Source of the DNA: RGEC01 sp964626685
Lineage (GTDB): Bacteria; Bacteroidota; Bacteroidia; NS11-12g; UBA955
DNA length: 64,000 nt
Reading direction: 5' to 3'
Assembly (NCBI GenBank): GCA_964626685.1
Contig: CAZVJY010000001.1
Location: 124,001-188,000 of the forward strand
Shown in pieces: positions 1-6,308 of this stretch. A program made the position numbers and the translations under genes. The notes beneath the pieces are model-generated. The model worked only from the letters and a program-made list of their open reading frames with translations. It was not told where the DNA came from and did not search any database. Position 1 is the stretch's first letter. Each line of letters begins with the position of its first letter.

Positions 1-429
1 ACGGCAGAAGAAAAGATAAAAGAGGGAAAAACCCGATTGCTGCTGGAACTGATTATGCTGCTGATGGCCTTCCTGGGTGGGTTTATTGTAGCCTTATCCA
101 TGCTGGGATTTCTGCAATACAACCAGCTGCTGGCATTCCGATCAGCCTACGAAATTCAAACCCTGCACCGGCTGGGTTATGCGGCCAAAAACATGATTTT
201 GCCCTATTTCCGCTTTGCTTTGCGTAACCTGGCAATAGCCCTGCTGATATCAACGGTTTTGTTTGCTCTGCTTGAACTGGGCATTGCACAGCTTTTCAGT
301 CAAAGCGGCCTAAACCTGACCCTCACCGGCTGGCCATGGTCTTTGTGCTGCGCTCTGATAAGTACCATACTGATGGGCTGGCTCAGTTATCGTTCCATAA
401 AATTTCAAGTTGGCAGATTGGCAAACTAA
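1..429 (+). CDS. FtsX-like ABC transporter permease, C-terminal part (5' truncated)
   Basis: The frame is open from the first base, so the start lies outside the window; a TTG at 37 is the first possible internal start but is unlikely to be used. The visible 142 codons hold three hydrophobic segments (about residues 13-40, 75-98 and 110-128). Between the first and second is a charged-polar stretch containing EIQTLHRLGYAAKNM, which resembles the 'LRALGA' loop of FtsX/MacB-type permeases. In that family this C-terminal membrane domain works with an ATPase in lolCDE-, macB- or ftsEX-like systems. The partner is not visible. The gene ends 15 bp before the polysaccharide genes, which may be unrelated. 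The assignment rests on topology and the short loop only; another small polytopic membrane protein is possible. Confidence 0.5.
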   Translation, partial: TAEEKIKEGKTRLLLELIMLLMAFLGGFIVALSMLGFLQYNQLLAFRSAYEIQTLHRLGYAAKNMILPYFRFALRNLAIALLISTVLFALLELGIAQLFSQSGLNLTLTGWPWSLCCALISTILMGWLSYRSIKFQVGRLAN

Positions 430-444
430 ACCCAAATTTGCAGT

Positions 445-999
445 ATGCAAGGCCAAACCCAACACGCACAATTTGACAACCGCTGGTACAAGCCCGGAAG
501 GAACGCGGTGACAAGGGCAATCTGGCATAGTTGCAATTCACTTTTACTAATGTCATTCCTGCCCGGTAATGCCTGGAGAAGAAACTTACTGAGGCTGTTC
601 GGCGCCCGTATTGGAAAAGGTGTGGTTATAAAACCCAGGGTAAACGTAAAATATCCCTGGAACCTCAGTATCGGAGACCACTCATGGCTGGGAGAAGGGG
701 TATGGATTGACAATCTTGGGAAAATCGCAATTGGCAGCAATTGCTGCATTTCGCAGGGGGCATTGCTGCTTTGCGGCAACCATAACTACCTCAAAGCTAC
801 ATTTGATTTGATGGTGGGAGATATTACCCTGGAAAACGGCGTCTGGATTGGTGCAAAAGCCCTTGTTTGTCCGGGGGTGACGTGCCATTCCCATGCGGTA
901 CTCAGTGCCGGCAGCACGGCCACCAGGAATCTGGAAGCCTATACAATTTATAGCGGCAATCCTGCAGCAGCCGTTAGGGAAAGAAAAATAGAAGCGTGA
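445..999 (+). CDS. WcaF-like hexapeptide-repeat acetyltransferase (exopolysaccharide biosynthesis)
   Basis: This 184-residue protein has the layout of the colanic-acid acetyltransferase WcaF family: an aromatic N-terminus (FDNRWYKPGRN), a helix, then LLRLFGARIGKGV and left-handed beta-helix repeats from about residue 52 to 170 (for example IGDHSWLGEGVWID and ENGVWIGAKALVCPGV). The active-site His is probably in CGNHNY near residue 112. Such enzymes O-acetylate sugars on lipid-linked polysaccharide intermediates using acetyl-CoA. The stop overlaps the GTG start of the next glycosyltransferase in a GTGA junction, so the two are co-translated. Positions 433-440 (CAAATTTG) differ from the TAnnTTTG promoter element by one base and lie 4 nt before the ATG, so the pair may have its own promoter. 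The acceptor sugar is unknown. Confidence 0.85.
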   Translation: MQGQTQHAQFDNRWYKPGRNAVTRAIWHSCNSLLLMSFLPGNAWRRNLLRLFGARIGKGVVIKPRVNVKYPWNLSIGDHSWLGEGVWIDNLGKIAIGSNCCISQGALLLCGNHNYLKATFDLMVGDITLENGVWIGAKALVCPGVTCHSHAVLSAGSTATRNLEAYTIYSGNPAAAVRERKIEA

Positions 1000-1733
1000 A
1001 GGTTTCCATCATCACCGTTTGCTACAACAGCGCCCGCACTTTGCAGGAGACCATCGAATCGGTACTGGCACAAACTTATGCTGATGTTGAATACATCATT
1101 ATCGATGGTGGCAGCACCGATAACACACCTGCCATTATCGAACGTTACAGAAGCCGCATAGACCGCGTTATAAGCGAACCCGACCAGGGTCTGTACGATG
1201 CCATGAACAAAGGCATTGCGCTGGCAACAGGTCAGATGGTTGGCATATTGAACAGCGATGATTTACTGGCCCATGCGCACGTAATTGCAGATATGGTTAA
1301 AGCGATGGACCGCCATACAGATGCTGTTTGCAGCGACGTGCATATTTTCAAGGACAATAAGGAAAATGTAGTACGCAAATACCGCTGCACGCGCTGGAAA
1401 CCCTGGATGTTCCAAATTGGCCACCAGCCGCCGCACCCCGGCTTTTTTGTTCGCAAAACATGCTATGAACGTTTCGGGGTATTTGATTTGCAATTCAAAC
1501 GGGCAGCCGATTTTGAACTGCTGTTAAGATTTATCGGTGTTCATAAAATCAACACAAAATTCGTTTCCTATACTTCTGTTTTGATGCGCAGCGGAGGCAG
1601 CAGCCAGCAGGGGATAAAGGCCATTTCGGCGGCCAACCGGGAAGACCACCTTGCATTGCGAAAACACGGATATTTCAGCACAGTGCCACTGATTTGGTGC
1701 AAATACTTCCTAAAGGTTTTTCAGTGGATCTGA
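996..1733 (+). CDS. Glycosyltransferase family 2 (WcaE-like)
   Basis: This is a GT-A fold glycosyltransferase of 245 residues with a GTG start overlapping the upstream stop codon. It opens with the family 2 nucleotide-binding strand VSIITVCYNSARTL and continues with IIIDGGSTDNT. The acceptor-side motif DQGLYDAMNKGI is typical of WcaE-like enzymes, and ILNSDD near residue 87 supplies the metal-binding Asp pair (DXD-like). The C-terminal part (RAADFELLLRF) matches the usual general-base region. No transmembrane helix is evident apart from a weak hydrophobic tail. It probably adds one sugar to an exopolysaccharide or O-antigen-like repeat unit together with the preceding acetyltransferase. Donor and acceptor cannot be told from the sequence. 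Confidence 0.88.
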   Translation: MKVSIITVCYNSARTLQETIESVLAQTYADVEYIIIDGGSTDNTPAIIERYRSRIDRVISEPDQGLYDAMNKGIALATGQMVGILNSDDLLAHAHVIADMVKAMDRHTDAVCSDVHIFKDNKENVVRKYRCTRWKPWMFQIGHQPPHPGFFVRKTCYERFGVFDLQFKRAADFELLLRFIGVHKINTKFVSYTSVLMRSGGSSQQGIKAISAANREDHLALRKHGYFSTVPLIWCKYFLKVFQWI

Positions 1734-1782
1734 GAAAAATTTAAAAAAGTAGTACACAAAATTTTACCGCGTATCCAAATCA

Positions 1783-2772
1783 TCAAATAGGAATACCTGT
1801 GTACACCTCACGAATTTGCTCCAGTATCTCGTAAACCTCAGCAGGCGTGCCGGCGTTTACCAGCTGCGCGCGCCAGGGTTTGAAATCGGGTAAACCCCGG
1901 AAATATTGTGCGTAATGCCGGCGCATTTCAAACACCCCTACTTTATCGCCTTTCCAGGCTACGCTTTTCTCAAAATGGGTGCGGCAAACGTTCAGTCTTT
2001 CTTCAAACGTAGGGGGAGGTAAATGCTGTCCGGTTTTCAGAAAATGCTTTACCTCGCGAAAAATCCATGGATAGCCGATAGCAGCCCTGCCAATCATCAC
2101 GCCGTCCACTCCATAACGGTTTTTATAGTCCAGCGCTTTTTCGGGATGGTCAATATCGCCGTTGCCAAAAATGGGAATTTTGATGCGCGGATTGTTTTTC
2201 ACCGCGGCAATCAGCGTCCAGTCTGCCTCGCCTTTATACATCTGCGCCCTTGTGCGGCCATGAATTGTGAGGGCCTTGATGCCAACGTCCTGCAGCCTTT
2301 CGGCCACCTCCATGATATTTTTGCTTTGCTCATCCCATCCCAGCCGGGTTTTGACCGTAACCGGCAAATTGGTGCTTTTTACCACGGCATCCGTTAGCCG
2401 CACCATCAAATCCACATCCTTCAGCACGCCGGCGCCAGCTCCTTTGCACACCACCTTACTCACCGGACAACCATAATTGATATCCAGCAAATCGGGGCCG
2501 GTGGCATCCACAATTTTGGCCGACAATGCCATGGCTTCCTCGTCTCCGCCAAAAATTTGAATGCCGATCGGACGCTCGTAATCGAAAATATCCAGCTTTT
2601 GTCGACTTTTAATCGCATCGCGGATAAGCCCCTCCGAGCTGATAAACTCGGTATACATCAGATCGGCGCCTTCCTGCTTGCACACATACCTGAAGGGCGG
2701 ATCGCTCACATCCTCCATGGGCGCAAGCAAAAGCGGAAATTCCCCCAGTTCTATGTCGGCAATCTTCACCAT
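1783..2772 (-). CDS. dusB: tRNA-dihydrouridine synthase DusB
   Basis: FMN-dependent enzyme that reduces specific uridines in the tRNA D-loop to dihydrouridine with NAD(P)H. The TIM-barrel motifs are complete: LLAPMEDVSDPPFR at the N-terminus, the catalytic-Cys motif INYGCPVSKV near residue 100, VTVKTRLGWD, IHGRTRAQMYKG, FGNGDI, and the FMN-phosphate motif GRAAIGYPWIF. The helical C-terminal tRNA-binding domain follows, and the 329-residue length is normal for the family. The ATG at 2772 lies 10 nt behind a perfect TAATTTTG promoter element on the same strand. The gene diverges from the CPBP protease operon. Assignment to DusB rather than DusA or DusC is by overall resemblance and by its being the common Bacteroidota form. 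Confidence 0.93.
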   Translation of the reverse strand: MVKIADIELGEFPLLLAPMEDVSDPPFRYVCKQEGADLMYTEFISSEGLIRDAIKSRQKLDIFDYERPIGIQIFGGDEEAMALSAKIVDATGPDLLDINYGCPVSKVVCKGAGAGVLKDVDLMVRLTDAVVKSTNLPVTVKTRLGWDEQSKNIMEVAERLQDVGIKALTIHGRTRAQMYKGEADWTLIAAVKNNPRIKIPIFGNGDIDHPEKALDYKNRYGVDGVMIGRAAIGYPWIFREVKHFLKTGQHLPPPTFEERLNVCRTHFEKSVAWKGDKVGVFEMRRHYAQYFRGLPDFKPWRAQLVNAGTPAEVYEILEQIREVYTGIPI

Positions 2773-2782
2773 CTGACTGCTG

Positions 2783-2790
2783 CAAAATTA
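2783..2790 (-). promoter_or_regulatory. Promoter -7 element of dusB (TAATTTTG)
   Basis: Perfect match to the Bacteroidota -7 consensus TAnnTTTG on the minus strand, 10 nt before the dusB ATG, which predicts a very short leader. Its divergent counterpart for the CPBP gene is about 40 bp away. No clear -33 box was found. Confidence 0.65.
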
Positions 2791-2830
2791 AGGCAGCATT
2801 GCGGATGAATATTCCTTGCCCAAAAAAATG

Positions 2831-2838
2831 TAGGTTTG
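2831..2838 (+). promoter_or_regulatory. Promoter -7 element of the CPBP-cdsA operon (TAGGTTTG)
   Basis: Perfect TAnnTTTG match, followed by C, 11 nt before a GTG codon at 2850. An in-frame ATG further upstream at 2805 would lie before this promoter, so the element decides the start codon of the downstream gene in favour of the GTG. Confidence 0.65.
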
Positions 2839-2849
2839 CAGTAAATAAC

Positions 2850-3791
2850 GTGAACGATTCTCTTACCGATAATTCCGGATCCGCACCAAACCCATTTTAC
2901 AGCAACTGGGGCTTGATGTTTGTCCTGATTTTTATTTTTCTTTTCAATATCATTTTTTCTGTAGCTGCTTCCTTTATTGCCGGTGGGCTATATGGAATAC
3001 CCTTCAGCGAAGCCCGCAGTTTGCTCCACACCCCGGATGGGACCGCGCTGGCCATCAACATAAGCCGGGTTTACCACCTCATCTCTTTTGTGGGATCCAT
3101 GCTGCTTCCTGCTTGGCTTTTCTCGGTTGTAAACCGAAGTTCGTTGGTAAAGGAAGGGGGCCTAGCCAAACCCTTCAAAAGTTCTTTCCTGTGGATGGGG
3201 CTGGTTACGGCCGGAAGTGGATTCATCGTTGCAAACAGGCTTGACAACCTAATGCGCAGCATATCCTGGCCGCAAACTTGGGAATATTATGCGCAGCAGC
3301 TGGACAGCAGCAGGCAAGAGCTAACCAATACCCTTCTGGATATGCAGGAACCCCACGAATTGTTTGTCTGCCTCTTTCTGGTGGCGGTTTTGCCGGCTTT
3401 TATCGAGGAATTGCTCTTTAGGGGTGTGCTGCAGAATATTTTCAAAGGCGTTACCGGCAGTATTGTTCGTGCTGTTGTGCTCCAGGCATTCGTATTTGCA
3501 ACACTGCATTTCAGTTTTTATGAGATGCCCGGTATATTCCTGATGGGCATGGCTTTCGGTTATCTGAGAGGCGCATCCGGCAACACTGTTTATGGCATGA
3601 TTGCCCATTTTGTTTTCAACGGTATTGCCATTTGTCTTCACTACCTCAGCCAGCTGCATTTTAAAGAAACCGGCGTGAGCGGCGCTTTCGACAACCTTCA
3701 GTTTGGCAATGTGCTGTCGGCGCTGGCACTGATTCCTCTCATTTACAGCATCATTTGGTACCGCAGACATTTAAAATCAACAGCAGTATGA
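2850..3791 (+). CDS. CPBP-family intramembrane metalloprotease (Abi/CAAX protease-like)
   Basis: Polytopic membrane protein of 313 residues from the GTG chosen here; earlier in-frame starts precede the promoter. The family's putative metal-binding signatures are intact in order: FIEELLFRGVLQ (the EExxxR motif), then FATLHFSFYEMPGIFLMG (the His), then IAHFVFNGI (His and Asn). CPBP proteins include type II CAAX prenyl endopeptidases, bacteriocin-immunity proteins and membrane proteases of unknown substrate. Hydrophobic segments occur throughout, beginning with a long one at about residues 22-48. The gene overlaps cdsA in an ATGA junction, so it is co-translated with phospholipid synthesis, but I infer no specific role from that. 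The substrate is unknown. Confidence 0.87.
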   Translation: MNDSLTDNSGSAPNPFYSNWGLMFVLIFIFLFNIIFSVAASFIAGGLYGIPFSEARSLLHTPDGTALAINISRVYHLISFVGSMLLPAWLFSVVNRSSLVKEGGLAKPFKSSFLWMGLVTAGSGFIVANRLDNLMRSISWPQTWEYYAQQLDSSRQELTNTLLDMQEPHELFVCLFLVAVLPAFIEELLFRGVLQNIFKGVTGSIVRAVVLQAFVFATLHFSFYEMPGIFLMGMAFGYLRGASGNTVYGMIAHFVFNGIAICLHYLSQLHFKETGVSGAFDNLQFGNVLSALALIPLIYSIIWYRRHLKSTAV

Positions 3792-4606
3792 GTAATTTTT
3801 GGGTAAGGGCAATCTGGGGGGCTGTATTTGTGGCAGTGGTCGTATTTTCATTGCTGCAGGGTTTCTGGGGGCAATGGATTTTAACCCTCATTATCAGCAG
3901 TTTTTGCATCAAAGAACTGCTGCAGCTGCGCAATGCGGGCTCTTTGTTTAATCTGACTGCAGCCTGGGTACTAAATGGCATCCTGTTGTGTATGCATCCT
4001 GTCATCCCCAATCTCCTCGGGATTGTGTGGACAGGCAATGAATTTACACTCTTTCTGCTGGCGCAATGCATGATGCTGGTGATCGTGTATTTCGGCATAC
4101 AACTCTTTCGCAAAGGGATCAACCTGTTTGAAGAAACGTCCGCACTGCTTTTTGCATTGATATACATTTCTGTGCCCTCACTGCTGTTTCTGCATATTTC
4201 AGGCAGTTCGTATCAGTGGCATTTACCCTTGCTGGTTTTCATTCTTACCTGGTGCAGTGATACCTTCGCCTATCTTACTGGCAGGGCTTTTGGTAAAAAC
4301 AAACTGTTTGAAACCCTCAGTCCGAAAAAAACAGTGGAAGGATTTATAGGAGGAACGGTTCTGACGGCAGCTGCAGGTTCCTTTTTGGGTAACCTCTGGA
4401 ACCTGGGTATTTGGCAGCTGGCCTTACTGGGCGCTTTGGTGAGTGTAGCGGGCACTGCCGGCGATCTTTTCGAGAGCGCATTGAAACGGCAGGCCGGCAT
4501 TAAAGACAGCGGGCGTTTCATCCCCGGACACGGGGGAGCCTTGGACCGGTTTGACGCTTTTTTGTTTGTATCGGTTGTTGTTTATTCGTGGAGCGTTTTC
4601 AAATGA
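3788..4606 (+). CDS. cdsA: Phosphatidate cytidylyltransferase (CDP-diglyceride synthase)
   Basis: Inner-membrane enzyme that makes CDP-diacylglycerol from phosphatidic acid and CTP, the branch point to phosphatidylethanolamine, phosphatidylglycerol and cardiolipin. The start is the ATG at 3788 in an ATGA overlap with the preceding stop, giving 272 residues. Several hydrophobic helices are followed by the cytidylyltransferase core: WCSDTFAYLTGRAFGKNKL, LSPKKTVEGFIGG, then the Prosite-type signature spread over KRQAGIKDSGRFIPGHGGALDR, where the Lys, Asp, Pro-Gly-His and final Asp are conserved. It overlaps the next gene (DUF3298) by 4 bases. The length and motifs are typical and nothing is unusual. 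Confidence 0.95.
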   Translation: MSNFWVRAIWGAVFVAVVVFSLLQGFWGQWILTLIISSFCIKELLQLRNAGSLFNLTAAWVLNGILLCMHPVIPNLLGIVWTGNEFTLFLLAQCMMLVIVYFGIQLFRKGINLFEETSALLFALIYISVPSLLFLHISGSSYQWHLPLLVFILTWCSDTFAYLTGRAFGKNKLFETLSPKKTVEGFIGGTVLTAAAGSFLGNLWNLGIWQLALLGALVSVAGTAGDLFESALKRQAGIKDSGRFIPGHGGALDRFDAFLFVSVVVYSWSVFK

Positions 4607-5460
4607 AAATAATGGCAAAGAAATCCTTGTTACAGCATAGTGCTTTTGCGATAGTATGTTTGATCGCCTTCACAACCGGGCTATGTGCAAAAAACCATGT
4701 CATTGAACACGCTTCAGGAGACAGTATTCCAAAAATCCATGTGAAGGGATTGACCGTTAACAACTTGTCTCAAAAAGAAAAGTACAGCATGAAGGCAGCC
4801 GGAACCAAAGATACTGCATACTGCAGTTATGATGTTACCTATCAAACCTTCAATGGAAAAGGAAAAAGGAAAAAGCTGGCAGCCGGTCTGAATATGCTGA
4901 TGCACAATGCCATTACCACCGATACAGCACACCTGGAGCTTCCCCTGGAAAAACGGGTGGAACAGGATGCCCGGGAGTTTAGGGAAGAATGGCAAAGGCT
5001 TAATGCGGACCCCAATGCCCGCTGGACTTTCAACTACACAAAAGAACAGAAGTTTGCAGCCATCCATGCAAACCGTCATTTTGTTTCCGTAAAAGACCAG
5101 GCTTACTATTTCACCGGTGGCGCCCATGGTTTTCGTGTAACCGTTTATACACTCATTGAAAACAAAACCGGACAGCCCGTAGACAACTGGCACACTTTGT
5201 TTACAGACACCAATGCAGTGCTGAAAATCGCAGAAAGTACATTCCGCAAAGCCAAAAAGATTCCTGACGGAGAAACCATCAACCAAAGCTGGTTTTGGAA
5301 TGGAAAATTCTATCTCCCCGATAACTTCGCCTACACCGAAAAAGGCATTTTGTTTTTCTACAACGTGTATGAAATAGCCCCATATGAACAGGGCGAAACC
5401 GAACTGCTGCTGGATTATGAATCGCTTGGAAAGCTGCTGATTAAACCCAATGTAAAGTGA
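4603..5460 (+). CDS. Secreted DUF3298 (RsiV-like) protein, first of a tandem pair
   Basis: Exported protein of 285 residues. The N-terminus has a Sec signal peptide (basic MKIMAKKSLLQ, then a hydrophobic stretch ending in TTGLCAK). Residues about 70-150 fit the DUF4163-like N-terminal half. The C-terminal half carries DUF3298 hallmarks: YYFTGGAHGFR, then PVDNWHTLF, and NFAYTEKGILFFYNVYEIAPYEQG. DUF3298 domains occur in anti-sigma factor RsiV and in many periplasmic or lysozyme-binding proteins of uncertain role. The ATG at 4603 overlaps the cdsA stop. The following gene is a diverged paralogue with the same domain order, so the pair arose by duplication. No enzymatic function is assigned. Confidence 0.75.
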   Translation: MKIMAKKSLLQHSAFAIVCLIAFTTGLCAKNHVIEHASGDSIPKIHVKGLTVNNLSQKEKYSMKAAGTKDTAYCSYDVTYQTFNGKGKRKKLAAGLNMLMHNAITTDTAHLELPLEKRVEQDAREFREEWQRLNADPNARWTFNYTKEQKFAAIHANRHFVSVKDQAYYFTGGAHGFRVTVYTLIENKTGQPVDNWHTLFTDTNAVLKIAESTFRKAKKIPDGETINQSWFWNGKFYLPDNFAYTEKGILFFYNVYEIAPYEQGETELLLDYESLGKLLIKPNVK

Positions 5461-6254
5461 TCCGCAAGTTCATTGCGATAGCGTTGATCTGCCTATTTTT
5501 ACACAGGGGAATAGGCCAGCAACTAAGGTATACAACAGACTCTTTGTCGTTTAGCGTTTTGCGCACAGTTGCCACCGACGACGGAGGTATTGATACGGTC
5601 AGCTGCAGCCGGTATCAGCGATTTATATGGTTTGAAGAAACCAGCGAGACAGCGCAGAAACTGAATCGAAAACTCTATGCAGATCTCTCGGAAGCGCCGG
5701 TTAGATCCATCAGCGAACTTAAAGATATTTACACCTCCGATTTTAACGACTGGGCTGAGGAATGGCAGTCGCAGTTCACGGCCGAAGACAGCTCGCCTAT
5801 TGATTTTTCATTCAATCTAAACTGGAACGAGGAGAGCAGCACAGGAATTTCACACCAAACTGCATCTACCCTCTGTGTCTATGAATCGCTGGACGGATAT
5901 TACGGCGGGGCGCACCCCAATGGCGCAACGCACTATCGGGTTTTCACCCTGCCGGAAGCCAAACTGGTAGAAAAATGGACCGATTTGTTTGACAACAGTG
6001 ATACACTGGCTATCTTGAGAATTGCAGAAGAACTTTTTCGCAGTGAAAAAGGGCTCTCAGCCAAAATCAGTCTGGAAGAAGCGGGTTACTGGTTCAACAA
6101 CAACCGGTTTCACCTGACGGATAATTTCGGGTTCGATGCCGTGGGAATTTTCTTTCTTTTTAACCGCTACGAAGTAGCATCCTACGCCGAAGGTCCCATC
6201 TTCATCACCATTCCCTACAACAAACTCAAAAAGTATTTAAAAAAGCCCCTGTAA
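5457..6254 (+). CDS. Secreted DUF3298 protein, second of a tandem pair
   Basis: 265-residue exported protein with a GTG start that overlaps the preceding stop. The signal peptide is MIRKFIAIALICLFLHRGIG. The C-terminal region parallels the upstream protein: DGYYGGAHPNGATHYR aligns with the GGAHG motif, LVEKWTDLFDN with the PVDNWHTLF region, and NFGFDAVGIFFLFNRYEVASYAEG with the YNVYEIAPYEQG motif. Overall the two have diverged strongly outside these motifs. The role is unknown; the gene is co-transcribed with cdsA and the CPBP protease, so an envelope function is a reasonable but untested guess. Confidence 0.75.
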   Translation: MIRKFIAIALICLFLHRGIGQQLRYTTDSLSFSVLRTVATDDGGIDTVSCSRYQRFIWFEETSETAQKLNRKLYADLSEAPVRSISELKDIYTSDFNDWAEEWQSQFTAEDSSPIDFSFNLNWNEESSTGISHQTASTLCVYESLDGYYGGAHPNGATHYRVFTLPEAKLVEKWTDLFDNSDTLAILRIAEELFRSEKGLSAKISLEEAGYWFNNNRFHLTDNFGFDAVGIFFLFNRYEVASYAEGPIFITIPYNKLKKYLKKPL

Positions 6255-6284
6255 TTTGTTGTGCCAAAAATGGGGCGCAGTGCT

Positions 6285-6292
6285 TAATTTTG
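6285..6292 (+). promoter_or_regulatory. Promoter -7 element of sucA (TAATTTTG)
   Basis: Perfect TAnnTTTG match, followed by C, 16 nt before the sucA ATG. TTG triplets at 6256 and 6259 sit about 22-26 bp upstream and could serve as a -33 box. Confidence 0.65.
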
Positions 6293-6308
6293 CGGTTAAA
6301 TTCGCAAT

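Noticed and set aside
2799..2849. Extended N-terminus of the CPBP protease
   Set aside because: It would start before the TAGGTTTG promoter element, and the added residues look unlike the family; the GTG at 2850 is preferred.
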